Of a DNA stretch of 12,655 nt, positions 6,566 through 12,655 are shown piece by piece. The stretch's first letter is position 1; every line of letters starts with the position of its first letter. This stretch comes from VFZS01 sp964353255. GTDB lineage: Bacteria > Acidobacteriota > Terriglobia > Bryobacterales > Bryobacteraceae. Under the pieces are notes generated by a model. The model was not told the origin of the DNA. It saw only the letters and a program-made list of their open reading frames with translations, and ran no database searches. The stretch is taken from positions 1-12,655 of the forward strand of contig CAYGVJ010000153.1 in NCBI GenBank assembly GCA_964353255.1, written 5' to 3'. Made by a program: the position numbers and the translations under genes.

Positions 6566-7039
6566 TCAGGCGCTCCAGGAAAGCGACCAGGGGCCAGCGG
6601 GCGGGCTGTCCCAACGCCAGTCAAAGCCTTCCGGCGTTCGCTCCCGACGGAGGCCCAGTTGCTGGATGCGCCTCCGGAGCCCGTGAAGCAGTTCCGACGC
6701 GAAACCGCGCGGGTCGTAAAGGATCTGTCCGTCCAGCGCGATGTCGAGAAAGAGAGATGATACCGCGCCATGGAACTGCTCAGGCGTCTTCGCCAGGATC
6801 GAGATAGACCCGCGGCACTGTGACGGCAGAAACTCCTTCAGGTACAGACTCCTGTCGAATGCCTTCGGCGGCAGCCCTTCGGCGATCACCAAGAGGTCCC
6901 AATCACTCGTCCCGGACGCCTCGCCGCGGGCACGCGAACCGAACAGCACCACGGCAATGAGTCTGTCCGGCAGACCATTCGCGAGCGCCTCGACGACTCG
7001 CCCGGCCAGTTGGTCGGTCTCAACGCCAGCTTTCAGCAT
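6566..7039 (-). CDS. MNT-type nucleotidyltransferase (MntA-like antitoxin)
   Basis: The 157-residue protein belongs to the minimal nucleotidyltransferase group of the pol-beta superfamily. VVLFGSRARGE is followed by D46-W-D48, a perfect GS-X10-DxD motif (G34, S35, D46, D48), the metal and nucleotide site that defines MntA antitoxins. These AMPylate or adenylate the paired HEPN toxin. The C-terminal part, with ILAKTPEQF, SSLFLDIALDGQILYDP and RTPEGFDWRW, is typical of a longer MNT subfamily found beside HEPN genes. The ATG at 7039 follows AGGAGA at a 6-nt spacing and is preferred over the ATG at 7063, which lacks a good ribosome site. It is the first gene of the island operon, 71 bp downstream of the glgC stop, with no clear own promoter in that gap. 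Read-through from glgC is possible. Confidence 0.88.
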   Translation of the reverse strand: MLKAGVETDQLAGRVVEALANGLPDRLIAVVLFGSRARGEASGTSDWDLLVIAEGLPPKAFDRSLYLKEFLPSQCRGSISILAKTPEQFHGAVSSLFLDIALDGQILYDPRGFASELLHGLRRRIQQLGLRRERTPEGFDWRWDSPPAGPWSLSWSA

Positions 7040-7110
7040 GCAGCCTCTCCTGGCGACTGCCATTCTCTAGTCTGCCATACAGTCGTCCGTGCGGGAAGGA
7101 GACAGCGAGA

Positions 7111-7187
7111 CTACAGCACTACCGTCGCCAGCTCCACTGCGGAGCGGGGACCCTCGACGACCACGATGCCGGTCTCGGTGACATGGT
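7111..7187 (-). repeat. Direct repeat copy B: functional 3' end of glgC
   Basis: This is the intact gene's last 24 codons plus the stop, repeated in direct orientation at 4648-4724 with 69 of 77 matches. The longest identical run is 23 bp, at 7160-7182. Of the eight differences, seven are silent and one changes Ser to Thr. Together the copies bracket the MNT, HEPN, GGCT-like and R-x4-H genes, like the two attachment sites of an element inserted at a gene's 3' end. No integrase lies between them. Confidence 0.85.
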
Positions 7188-8364
7188 AGTTGCGGAGGTC
7201 GGCTTCCGGGTCGTAGCCGATCAGGGTGTCCGCGGGCACTCGGACGTTCTTGTCCAGGATGGCGCGGCGGATGCGGGCGCGCCGGCCGATGTCGCAGTTG
7301 TCGAAGATGACCGAATCATCCACCACCGCCCCGGAGTGGACGCGCACGTAACGGCCGAGCACGGAGTTGCGCACCAAGCCGCCGGAGAGAATCGTGCCGC
7401 CGGAGATGACGGAGTCGATGGCCTGCCCGCGCCGTCCCTTTTCGTCGAAGACAAACTTGACCGGAGGATCCGAGTAGCCGGCCGTCATCAGCGGCCACTG
7501 GCGGTTGTACAGGTTCAGTTCCGGCTCCACCGAACGGATGTCCATGTTGGCTTCGTAGTAGGCCTCGATGGGCCCCACGTCGCGCCAGTAGGGCGGCTTG
7601 CCCGGTGGCTCGCCGGGAATGGAGTTGGTCCGGAAATCGTAGGCGTACATGGCGGACCGGCCGGCCAGGGAGGGCAGGATGTCCCGGCCGAAGTCGTGCG
7701 TGCTCTCGAGGTTGTCGGCGTCTTTCTTGATTTCCCGGATCAAGACCGGGGTCGAGAAGATGTAGTTGCCCATGGAGGCGAAGACCAGCTCGGGATCGCC
7801 CGGCATACTGGGCGCGTCCAGGCGCTTCTCGTGGAAGGCGACGATCTGCCCGTCCGGCTCGGTTTCAATCACGCCGAGTTCGGAAGCCAGCCGCTTGTGC
7901 ACCGGGATGGCCGCTACGGTGACCTCCGCGCGCTTCTCCAGATGGAAGGCGATCATCTCGCGGATGTTCATCCGGTAGATGTGGTCGGCGCCGAAGATCA
8001 GCACCAGGTGTGGATCCGACTGTTCGATCAGATTCAAGTTCTGGTGGATGGCGTCGGCGGTTCCGAGATACCAGGATTCGTCGGCCGAGCGCATCTGCGC
8101 GGGGACCGGGATGATGAACTCCTTCTTCAAGGGACCGGCGAACTGCCAGCCGTCGCGCAGGTGCTGCAACAGGGACTGGCTCTTGAACTGGCTCAACACG
8201 TAGATCGAGTAGATGCCGGAGTTGATCAGGTTGCTCAGGACGAAGTCCACGATGCGGTACTTGCCTCCGAACGGCACAGCCGGCTTGGCGCGTTCCTTGG
8301 TCAGCGGATAGAGGCGGGTCCCTCTGCCCCCGGCCAGCACGATGGCGAGCACGCGAAGCTCCAT
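7111..8364 (-). CDS. glgC: Glucose-1-phosphate adenylyltransferase (GlgC)
   Basis: GlgC makes ADP-glucose from ATP and glucose-1-phosphate, the committed step of bacterial glycogen synthesis in the cytosol. The 417 residues match the family length (about 400-430). The N-terminal nucleotidyltransferase domain shows AGGRGTRLYPLT (11-22), KPAVPFGGKYRIVDF (26-40), ESWYLGTADAI, the metal-site region IFGADHIYRMN and FASMGNYIFS. The C-terminal third is a left-handed beta-helix with hexapeptide-like repeats (ISGGTILSGGLVRNSVLG, AVVDDSVIFDNCDIGRRARI). The frame is open 110 codons further upstream, but GGAGAGA just before the ATG at 8364 and the start of homology fix the start. The gene is divergent from the P-loop kinase. 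Its last 77 bp are duplicated beside the DUF1080 gene, so its own 3' end may be of foreign origin. Confidence 0.95.
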   Translation of the reverse strand: MELRVLAIVLAGGRGTRLYPLTKERAKPAVPFGGKYRIVDFVLSNLINSGIYSIYVLSQFKSQSLLQHLRDGWQFAGPLKKEFIIPVPAQMRSADESWYLGTADAIHQNLNLIEQSDPHLVLIFGADHIYRMNIREMIAFHLEKRAEVTVAAIPVHKRLASELGVIETEPDGQIVAFHEKRLDAPSMPGDPELVFASMGNYIFSTPVLIREIKKDADNLESTHDFGRDILPSLAGRSAMYAYDFRTNSIPGEPPGKPPYWRDVGPIEAYYEANMDIRSVEPELNLYNRQWPLMTAGYSDPPVKFVFDEKGRRGQAIDSVISGGTILSGGLVRNSVLGRYVRVHSGAVVDDSVIFDNCDIGRRARIRRAILDKNVRVPADTLIGYDPEADLRNYHVTETGIVVVEGPRSAVELATVVL

Positions 8365-8469
8365 CCGATCTCTCCACGGCCGGCTCGCGAGCGAACCGGC
8401 TCTTCGCCTTATTCTGTCACAGCCGCGCCGGGCCGGCGGAATGTGGTAGCTTGGGTGCCTGCCGCGAAC
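8365..8469. promoter_or_regulatory. Divergent intergenic region, glgC / P-loop kinase
   Basis: This 105-bp gap must hold the starts of both divergent transcripts unless promoters lie inside the genes. The glgC side has a clear Shine-Dalgarno (GGAGAGA on the minus strand). The kinase side has none. I could not pick convincing -35/-10 pairs on either strand. A short palindrome (GCTCGCGAGC) lies on the glgC side. Confidence 0.4.
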
Positions 8470-8913
8470 ATGCGCCCGCGCATAATCTTGCTGGTCGGTC
8501 TGCCCGGCTCGGGCAAATCCACTTACCTGGAGCGCATTGGGGCAACGGCGCTCTCCTCGGACGCGGTGCGCGGCCTGCTGGCCGACGACCCGACCGACCA
8601 GAGCATTCACGGGCGGGTCTTCGCCACGCTGCGCTACCTGCTGCGGCAACGGCTGGCCATCGGGCGCTCGGTTACTTACCTTGACGCCACGCACCTGACC
8701 TTGCGCGAGCGCCGGCCCTACATCCGTCTGGCGGAGTTGTACGACTCGACGATCGAGGCCATCTTCTTCGACGTGCCCCTGGAGGTGTGCCTGGAACGCA
8801 ACCTGCGCCGCGACCGGATGGTGCCCGAGGAAGCCGTGCGCAAGATGGCCGCCAAGCTGGCGCCGCCGAGCGTGGAGGAAGGGTTCGCGAAGGTTACCGT
8901 GGTGCGCGAGTAA
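8470..8913 (+). CDS. P-loop kinase-like ATPase (AAA_33 / zeta-PNK type)
   Basis: The 147-residue protein has Walker A GLPGSGKST (10-18), then SSDAVRGLLADD, and an LDATHLTLRERR segment (71-82) resembling the DATN-type motif of polynucleotide-kinase-like P-loop proteins. IFFDVPLEVCLERNLRRDR, with an Arg-rich lid, and VPEEAVRKMAAKL follow. Proteins of this kind phosphorylate small molecules or nucleic-acid ends; the substrate here is unknown. The ATG has no good ribosome site, and in-frame GTGs at 8443 or 8455 are possible alternatives. Homology begins at MRPRIILLVG, which favours the ATG. It is a single gene that ends in a hairpin shared with the convergent MFS gene. Confidence 0.82.
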   Translation: MRPRIILLVGLPGSGKSTYLERIGATALSSDAVRGLLADDPTDQSIHGRVFATLRYLLRQRLAIGRSVTYLDATHLTLRERRPYIRLAELYDSTIEAIFFDVPLEVCLERNLRRDRMVPEEAVRKMAAKLAPPSVEEGFAKVTVVRE

Positions 8914-8927
8914 CCGCTCGCTTACGC

Positions 8928-8951
8928 TCGCGGCTCAGAACAGAGCCGCGA
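8928..8951. terminator. Bidirectional hairpin between convergent genes
   Basis: A perfect 9-bp stem (TCGCGGCTC / GAGCCGCGA) with a 6-nt AGAACA loop lies 15 bp after the kinase stop and 4 bp before the stop of the convergent MFS gene. The position fits a shared terminator. Neither side has a T-run, so it may act as a pause, a Rho-assisted site or an RNA 3' end protector rather than a classic intrinsic terminator. Confidence 0.5.
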
Positions 8952-8954
8952 CCG

Positions 8955-10244
8955 TCAGGGAGCGGACCCGCGCTCGCTCCACAGCCTCAACCCAAACGAC
9001 CACGCGATGGCCGGCAGCAGCGCCAGCAGGCCCGTGGCCGCGGCCAGAGCGCGCACCGTCACGCCGGCGTCCAGCAGGTGGCCGGCGGCGTAGCTGGCCA
9101 CCGATCCGGTCAGCACCAGGAAGGCGAAGTCGGTCGAGAAGACGCGGCCGCGGAAGCGGTCTTCGGTCTGGAACTGGAGCAGCGTGGTCGAGCTGACCCA
9201 CACGACCGAGCCGCCGGCGTGCGCCAGCACGATGGCGGCGCAGGCCAGCCAGATGGAGGGAGCGCCGGCGAGCCAAAGATAACCCAACCCGCAGGCGACA
9301 AACCCGAAGACGATGCTCAGGCGGAGGCGGGGCTGCTGTTGTCCGGTCCAATAACCGCTGGCCACCGGCCCAATGAGGGCGCCAATGCCCCTGGCCCCCA
9401 TCAGCAGACTCATGCCCAGCATGGCGGCGCGCCGCTTATCCAGGCCCGCCGCACGCACCGGGAAGATCCGGTCGCCAAAGATGGGCAGGAACACCCAGTG
9501 CATGGCCATGAAGCCCAGGCCGGCCTTGACCAGCAGCGTGGCCAGCAATCGCCGGTCGCGCCGCACGTAGTTAATGCCTTCAGCGATGGGCGAGAAATCC
9601 ACCAGGTCGCGCGCCTTGAGCGGCGCGGCCTGCGCCAAGTGAGGCTCAGGGACTCGCATGCCTGCTAGCACGGCCGCCGAGACCAAAAAGGAGAGCGAGT
9701 TCAGCACAAAGACGGTGTCGCGCCCGAAGAAGGCCGCCACCATGCCGCCCAGCGCCGAGCCCACCGCCAGGTTCAGCGACCAGGTCATCGAGGAGAGCGC
9801 GTTGGCCACTACCAGGTCCTTGCTCTCGGTGATGTTGGGCACGATGGCGCTGCGGCCGGGCTCGAAAAACGCCGCCATCACCGTCTCCAGCAGCAGGAGC
9901 GCGTATACCAGCCACACCATCTCGGCCCGGCTCACCAGCAGCATGCCCAGCACGACGGCCGCCCGCGCCAGGTCGGCCGCGATCATGACCCGTTTGCGGC
10001 TGACGCGGTCGTTGACCACCCCGGCGGTGGGCGCCACGAAGAACTGCGGCAGAACTTGCAGGACCACAGCCAGGGCCACCGATTGGGCGCTCCCGGTCAG
10101 CTCCAGCAGCAAGCTGTAGATGGCGATGGTGTACAACCAGTCGCCCATCTCGCTGATGATCTGCGCCAGCCACAGGCGGCGAAAGTTGGGGTTGGCGCGC
10201 ACCAGGCGCCAGTAAGCCGCCAGCGAGAGCCCGCCCCCCTCCAT
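8955..10244 (-). CDS. MFS transporter, EntS/MFS_3-like exporter
   Basis: This is a 429-residue integral membrane protein with roughly 10-12 hydrophobic segments and a cytoplasmic N-terminus. The opening NPNFRRLWLAQIISEMGDWLYTIA-type region and the motif-A loop GVVNDRVSRKR (75-85) are typical of the MFS_3 group, which includes the enterobactin exporter EntS. FFEPGRSAIVPN after the fourth hydrophobic stretch is another hallmark. The substrate cannot be told; efflux of a small molecule is the family expectation. The ATG lies 1 nt after the trpS stop (TGATATG), which suggests reinitiation by ribosomes finishing trpS. There is no separate Shine-Dalgarno upstream. The gene converges with the P-loop kinase. 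Confidence 0.88.
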   Translation of the reverse strand: MEGGGLSLAAYWRLVRANPNFRRLWLAQIISEMGDWLYTIAIYSLLLELTGSAQSVALAVVLQVLPQFFVAPTAGVVNDRVSRKRVMIAADLARAAVVLGMLLVSRAEMVWLVYALLLLETVMAAFFEPGRSAIVPNITESKDLVVANALSSMTWSLNLAVGSALGGMVAAFFGRDTVFVLNSLSFLVSAAVLAGMRVPEPHLAQAAPLKARDLVDFSPIAEGINYVRRDRRLLATLLVKAGLGFMAMHWVFLPIFGDRIFPVRAAGLDKRRAAMLGMSLLMGARGIGALIGPVASGYWTGQQQPRLRLSIVFGFVACGLGYLWLAGAPSIWLACAAIVLAHAGGSVVWVSSTTLLQFQTEDRFRGRVFSTDFAFLVLTGSVASYAAGHLLDAGVTVRALAAATGLLALLPAIAWSFGLRLWSERGSAP

Positions 10245-10245
10245 A

Positions 10246-11235
10246 TCAGGAACTGGTGTAGAGGCCCATGCGCCGCTTGACCAGCTCGACGGTGGCGTTG
10301 GCGATGGGCGTCACCCGCTCGGCGCCCTCGCGCAGGACCCGGTCCACGTAGCCGGGCTCGGAGACGATTTCCCGGTGCCGCTTCTGAAGAGGCGCCAAGC
10401 CGGCGACGGTCATCTCGGCAACCTCTTTCTTCAGCGTGCCGTACCGCATCCCGGCAAAGTGAGCCCGCATCTGCTCCGCGCTCCACTCACTGAAGGCCTG
10501 GTGGATGCTGAGCAGGTTCTCGACACCCGGGCTGAGCACCTGGAAGTCCACGCCTGGAGCCGAGTCGGTGGTGGCGCGCATGATCTTGCGGCGGATGACC
10601 TCGGGGGGATCGAGCAAGGCGATGGCATGTCCGGCGCCGGCCGCGGACTTACTCATCTTCTTGGTGGGGTCGTCCAGGCCCATGATGCGCGCGCCCACCA
10701 TAGGCAGGCGTGTCTCCGGGACCACGAAGGTCTCGCCGTAGAGCGAGTTGAAGCGCTGGGCGATGTCGCGGGTGAGCTCGACGTGCTGCGTCTGGTCGTC
10801 GCCCACGGGGACCACCGCGGCCTGGTACAGTAGGATGTCGGCGGCCATCAGGACCGGATACTGGAAGAGGCCGTCCAGCACGGTCTCCTTGTCGGCGGAC
10901 TTGACCTTGAACTGAGTCATGCGGCCCAACCAGCCGAAGGGCGTCACGCAAGTCAGCATCCAGGCCAGCTCGGCGTGCGCGGGAACCGAGGACTGCACGA
11001 TGATGGCGGTCACCGCGGGGTCGATGCCCGCCGCCAGGTACAACGCGGCCAGCTCGATGATCTTCGCCCGCAGCCCGGCCGGGTCCTGAAATTCCGTGAC
11101 CGCGTGCAGATCGACGATGCAGAAGATGGCCTCGTAGTCGTGCTGGATCCTGACCCAGTTCTTCAGGGCCCCCAGGTAGTTGCCGATGTGCAGCTCGCCG
11201 GAAGGCTGCATTCCGGAGAAGACTCGTGGTTTCAT
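10246..11235 (-). CDS. trpS: Tryptophanyl-tRNA synthetase (TrpS)
   Basis: TrpS charges tRNA-Trp. This 329-residue class Ic synthetase matches the family length (about 330). Visible are GMQPSGELHIGNYLGAL with the HIGH-type HIGN at 16-19, the Trp pocket region (FCIVDLHAVT, YPVLMAADILLY), GDDQTQHVELTRDIA (146-159) and the KMSKS loop at 193-197. The C-terminal helical domain is complete. The frame is open upstream, but MKPRVFSGMQPSG is the usual N-terminus. Neither this ATG nor one 7 codons earlier has a clear Shine-Dalgarno. It is divergent from rlmD with a 31-bp gap and probably forms an operon with the MFS gene 1 nt downstream. A TTGTGT-17 nt-TACGAT pair on the minus strand, inside the rlmD start region, is a weak promoter candidate. 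Confidence 0.97.
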   Translation of the reverse strand: MKPRVFSGMQPSGELHIGNYLGALKNWVRIQHDYEAIFCIVDLHAVTEFQDPAGLRAKIIELAALYLAAGIDPAVTAIIVQSSVPAHAELAWMLTCVTPFGWLGRMTQFKVKSADKETVLDGLFQYPVLMAADILLYQAAVVPVGDDQTQHVELTRDIAQRFNSLYGETFVVPETRLPMVGARIMGLDDPTKKMSKSAAGAGHAIALLDPPEVIRRKIMRATTDSAPGVDFQVLSPGVENLLSIHQAFSEWSAEQMRAHFAGMRYGTLKKEVAEMTVAGLAPLQKRHREIVSEPGYVDRVLREGAERVTPIANATVELVKRRMGLYTSS

Positions 11236-11266
11236 ACTAGATGAGGGTGAATACATATCGTACGTG

Positions 11267-12472
11267 ATGAAACCGCCGGACACAAACACTGCCGAACTCC
11301 CCATCGAGAAGCTGGTCTACGGCGGGGACGGGTTGGGCCGGCTGGAAGGGCGCGTAGTGCTGGTTCCCTTCGTGCTGCCGGGCGAGACAGTGCGGGTCGA
11401 GATCGAGCGGCGGCGCGGCGGGGTATTCGAAGCCCGGCTGCTCGAAGTGATCGCGCCCTCCGCCGAGCGCGTCCAGCCGGACTGCCCCTATTTCCGCCGC
11501 TGCGGCGGCTGCCGCTACCAGCACGCCGGCTACGAGTTTCAGCTCGCGCAGAAACGGGCCATCCTGGAAGAGGTCATCCAGCGCGTGGGGAAGTTCGCCC
11601 CGCCCCCGGTGGAAGTGATTGCCGGGCCGCCGTGGGAGTACCGCAACCGGGCGCAGTTCCACCTCGACCGCGGCCGCATCGGCTATTTCGAGCACGGCTC
11701 GCACCGCCTGTGCGCCGTCGAGCGATGCCCCCTTTGCTCGCCCAAGCTGAACCAGGCGCTGGGCGCGCTCGCCAGCATGTCGGGCCAGCGGCGCTTCCCG
11801 CACTTTGTGAAGTCTATCGAGGTGTTCGGCAACGAGGGCGAGGTGCAGCTCAACGTGCTCGAAACCAGCCAGCCGGTGGCGCGCCGGTTCTTCGATTGGT
11901 GCGCCGAGCAGATCCCTGGACTGGTGAGCGGCGCGCTCGACTACCGGGCAGGCGGCGATCTATACCGGGTCAGTGCCCGGTCGTTTTTTCAGGTGAACCG
12001 CTTCCTGGTTGAGCCGCTGATCGAGCGGGCGCTGGAAGGCGCCGAAGGCGAGACCGCGGTGGATCTCTACGCCGGCGTGGGGCTCTTCGCGCTGCCGCTG
12101 GCCCGACGCTTTCGGCGGGTGACGGCGGTGGAGGCGGGCGGCAGCGCAATTCGAGACCTGGAGTTCAACGCCGCGCGGGCGGGACTGACCGTCTCCACCA
12201 AACAGAGTGCGGCCGATTCATTCCTGCTGGGCGCCACCGAGCAACCGGATCTTGTGCTGGCCGACCCGCCGCGCGCGGGGCTCGGCCCGGGGGTAGTCCG
12301 GGAGCTGCTGCGGCTGGGGCCGCCGCGCCTGGTGATCATCTCCTGCGACCCGGCCACTCTGGCGCGCGATCTGGCGGCGCTCGGGGCCGGCTACCGGATC
12401 GAGCGGCTGACGCTGATCGATTTGTTCCCGCAGACCGCGCACCTCGAGACGGTCACCGACTTACGCCGCTGA
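11267..12472 (+). CDS. rlmD: 23S rRNA (uracil-5-)-methyltransferase, RumA/RlmD family
   Basis: This SAM-dependent enzyme makes 5-methyluridine in RNA; RlmD targets U1939 of 23S rRNA in E. coli. The 401 residues contain an N-terminal TRAM domain (about 10-65), an Fe-S cluster motif C73-x5-C79-x2-C82 with C154 as the likely fourth ligand, and the FQVN motif (241-244). The SAM-binding AVDLYAGVGLFALPLA, the ADPPRAGL loop (332-339) and the catalytic cysteine C360 in ISCDPATLARDL complete the fold. The ATG at 11267 is where homology begins. There is no Shine-Dalgarno at the right distance, so a leaderless or unusual start is possible. RlmD and RlmC-type activities cannot be separated by eye; the Fe-S cysteines argue against TrmFO and TrmA. 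The 3' end overlaps the convergent PLP gene by 12 bp. Confidence 0.93.
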   Translation: MKPPDTNTAELPIEKLVYGGDGLGRLEGRVVLVPFVLPGETVRVEIERRRGGVFEARLLEVIAPSAERVQPDCPYFRRCGGCRYQHAGYEFQLAQKRAILEEVIQRVGKFAPPPVEVIAGPPWEYRNRAQFHLDRGRIGYFEHGSHRLCAVERCPLCSPKLNQALGALASMSGQRRFPHFVKSIEVFGNEGEVQLNVLETSQPVARRFFDWCAEQIPGLVSGALDYRAGGDLYRVSARSFFQVNRFLVEPLIERALEGAEGETAVDLYAGVGLFALPLARRFRRVTAVEAGGSAIRDLEFNAARAGLTVSTKQSAADSFLLGATEQPDLVLADPPRAGLGPGVVRELLRLGPPRLVIISCDPATLARDLAALGAGYRIERLTLIDLFPQTAHLETVTDLRR

Positions 12473-12655
12473 TCTCAACACCTCCCGCAGGCGCCGGGCC
12501 ACGATCTTGTCCTCGCCCGGCTGGAGCATCCAGACGCCCACCGCCACGTGGTCCCTGGGGCCGGGAACCAGCTCGATGGATGGCTCGCCGTCGCGGAGCT
12601 GCCGCGCCACCTGGTCCGGGGTGATCCGGACCGCGGTCTGATCCCAGCGGATGCG
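12461..12655 (-). CDS. SelA-like PLP-dependent enzyme, C-terminal fragment cut by the window
   Basis: An open minus-strand frame runs in from the window edge and ends at TAA (12463-12461). It gives the last 64 residues of a protein whose start lies outside. RIRWDQTAVRITPDQVARQL, DGEPSIELVPG and WMLQPGEDKIVARRLREVL look like the small C-terminal domain of aminotransferase-fold enzymes of the SelA-like group (L-seryl-tRNA selenium transferase / D-glucosaminate-6-phosphate ammonia-lyase relatives). The active-site lysine would lie outside the window. The 3' end overlaps rlmD tail-to-tail by 12 bp. The call is from pattern memory of the ending only. Confidence 0.6.
   Translation of the reverse strand, partial: RIRWDQTAVRITPDQVARQLRDGEPSIELVPGPRDHVAVGVWMLQPGEDKIVARRLREVLRSAA

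Noticed and set aside
8365..8694. N-terminal extension of GlgC by 110 codons
   Set aside because: It overlaps the divergent kinase and has no GlgC homology. A Shine-Dalgarno and the family start are at 8364.
7183..8913. A 576-codon plus-strand open frame antisense to glgC that runs into the P-loop kinase
   Set aside because: Its first part has no domain-like composition and lies opposite a clear glgC. Only the last 147 codons, from the ATG at 8470, are a recognisable protein. Long antisense frames are expected in GC-rich DNA.
1..12655. CRISPR arrays, tRNA or rRNA genes, IS elements
   Set aside because: Scanned for regular spaced repeats, cloverleaf-like segments and transposase motifs; none seen. 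No integrase or recombinase gene is visible either.

Overview
The window is GC-rich bacterial chromosome, densely coded, with many GTG starts. Acidobacteriota (Solibacter/Bryobacter-like) is the best guess. The basis is a secreted DUF1080 (3-keto-disaccharide hydrolase-like) protein, a SelA-like PLP enzyme, the style of the glycogen-type GlgC, and RHH/PIN and HEPN/MNT modules scattered among housekeeping genes. This is recognition from memory, not a search result.

Layout, left to right. (1) 1-259: non-coding leader, then uvrA (+), which meets head-on (3) a minus-strand RHH-antitoxin/PIN-toxin pair. The toxin lacks the middle of its domain, while the antitoxin and a palindromic operator upstream look intact. 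(2) A secreted DUF1080 protein (-). (3) A roughly 2.4 kb minus-strand island of four closely spaced genes: an MNT nucleotidyltransferase, a HEPN protein (together a HepT/MntA-like type VII toxin-antitoxin pair), a gamma-glutamylcyclotransferase-fold protein, and an unrecognised protein with an R-x4-H motif and a 7-residue tandem repeat. (4) Full-length glgC (-), then a divergent P-loop kinase (+). (5) A convergent MFS exporter and trpS on the minus strand (1 nt apart), divergent from rlmD (+) across only 31 bp. rlmD overlaps tail-to-tail with the cut-off 3' end of a SelA-like PLP enzyme gene (-).

The most striking signal is not a gene. The last 77 bp of glgC (7111-7187) recur as a direct repeat at 4648-4724, just upstream of the DUF1080 gene. 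The two copies, 2463 bp apart, match at 69 of 77 positions and bracket the four-gene island exactly. Seven of the eight differences are synonymous in the glgC frame. This is the pattern expected if a cargo segment entered at the 3' end of glgC, supplied a diverged but coding-equivalent end, and left the original end stranded beside its old neighbour. No recombinase is visible in the interval, so the mechanism is open.

The housekeeping genes (uvrA, trpS, rlmD, glgC) are confident calls. The island functions are family-level inferences.
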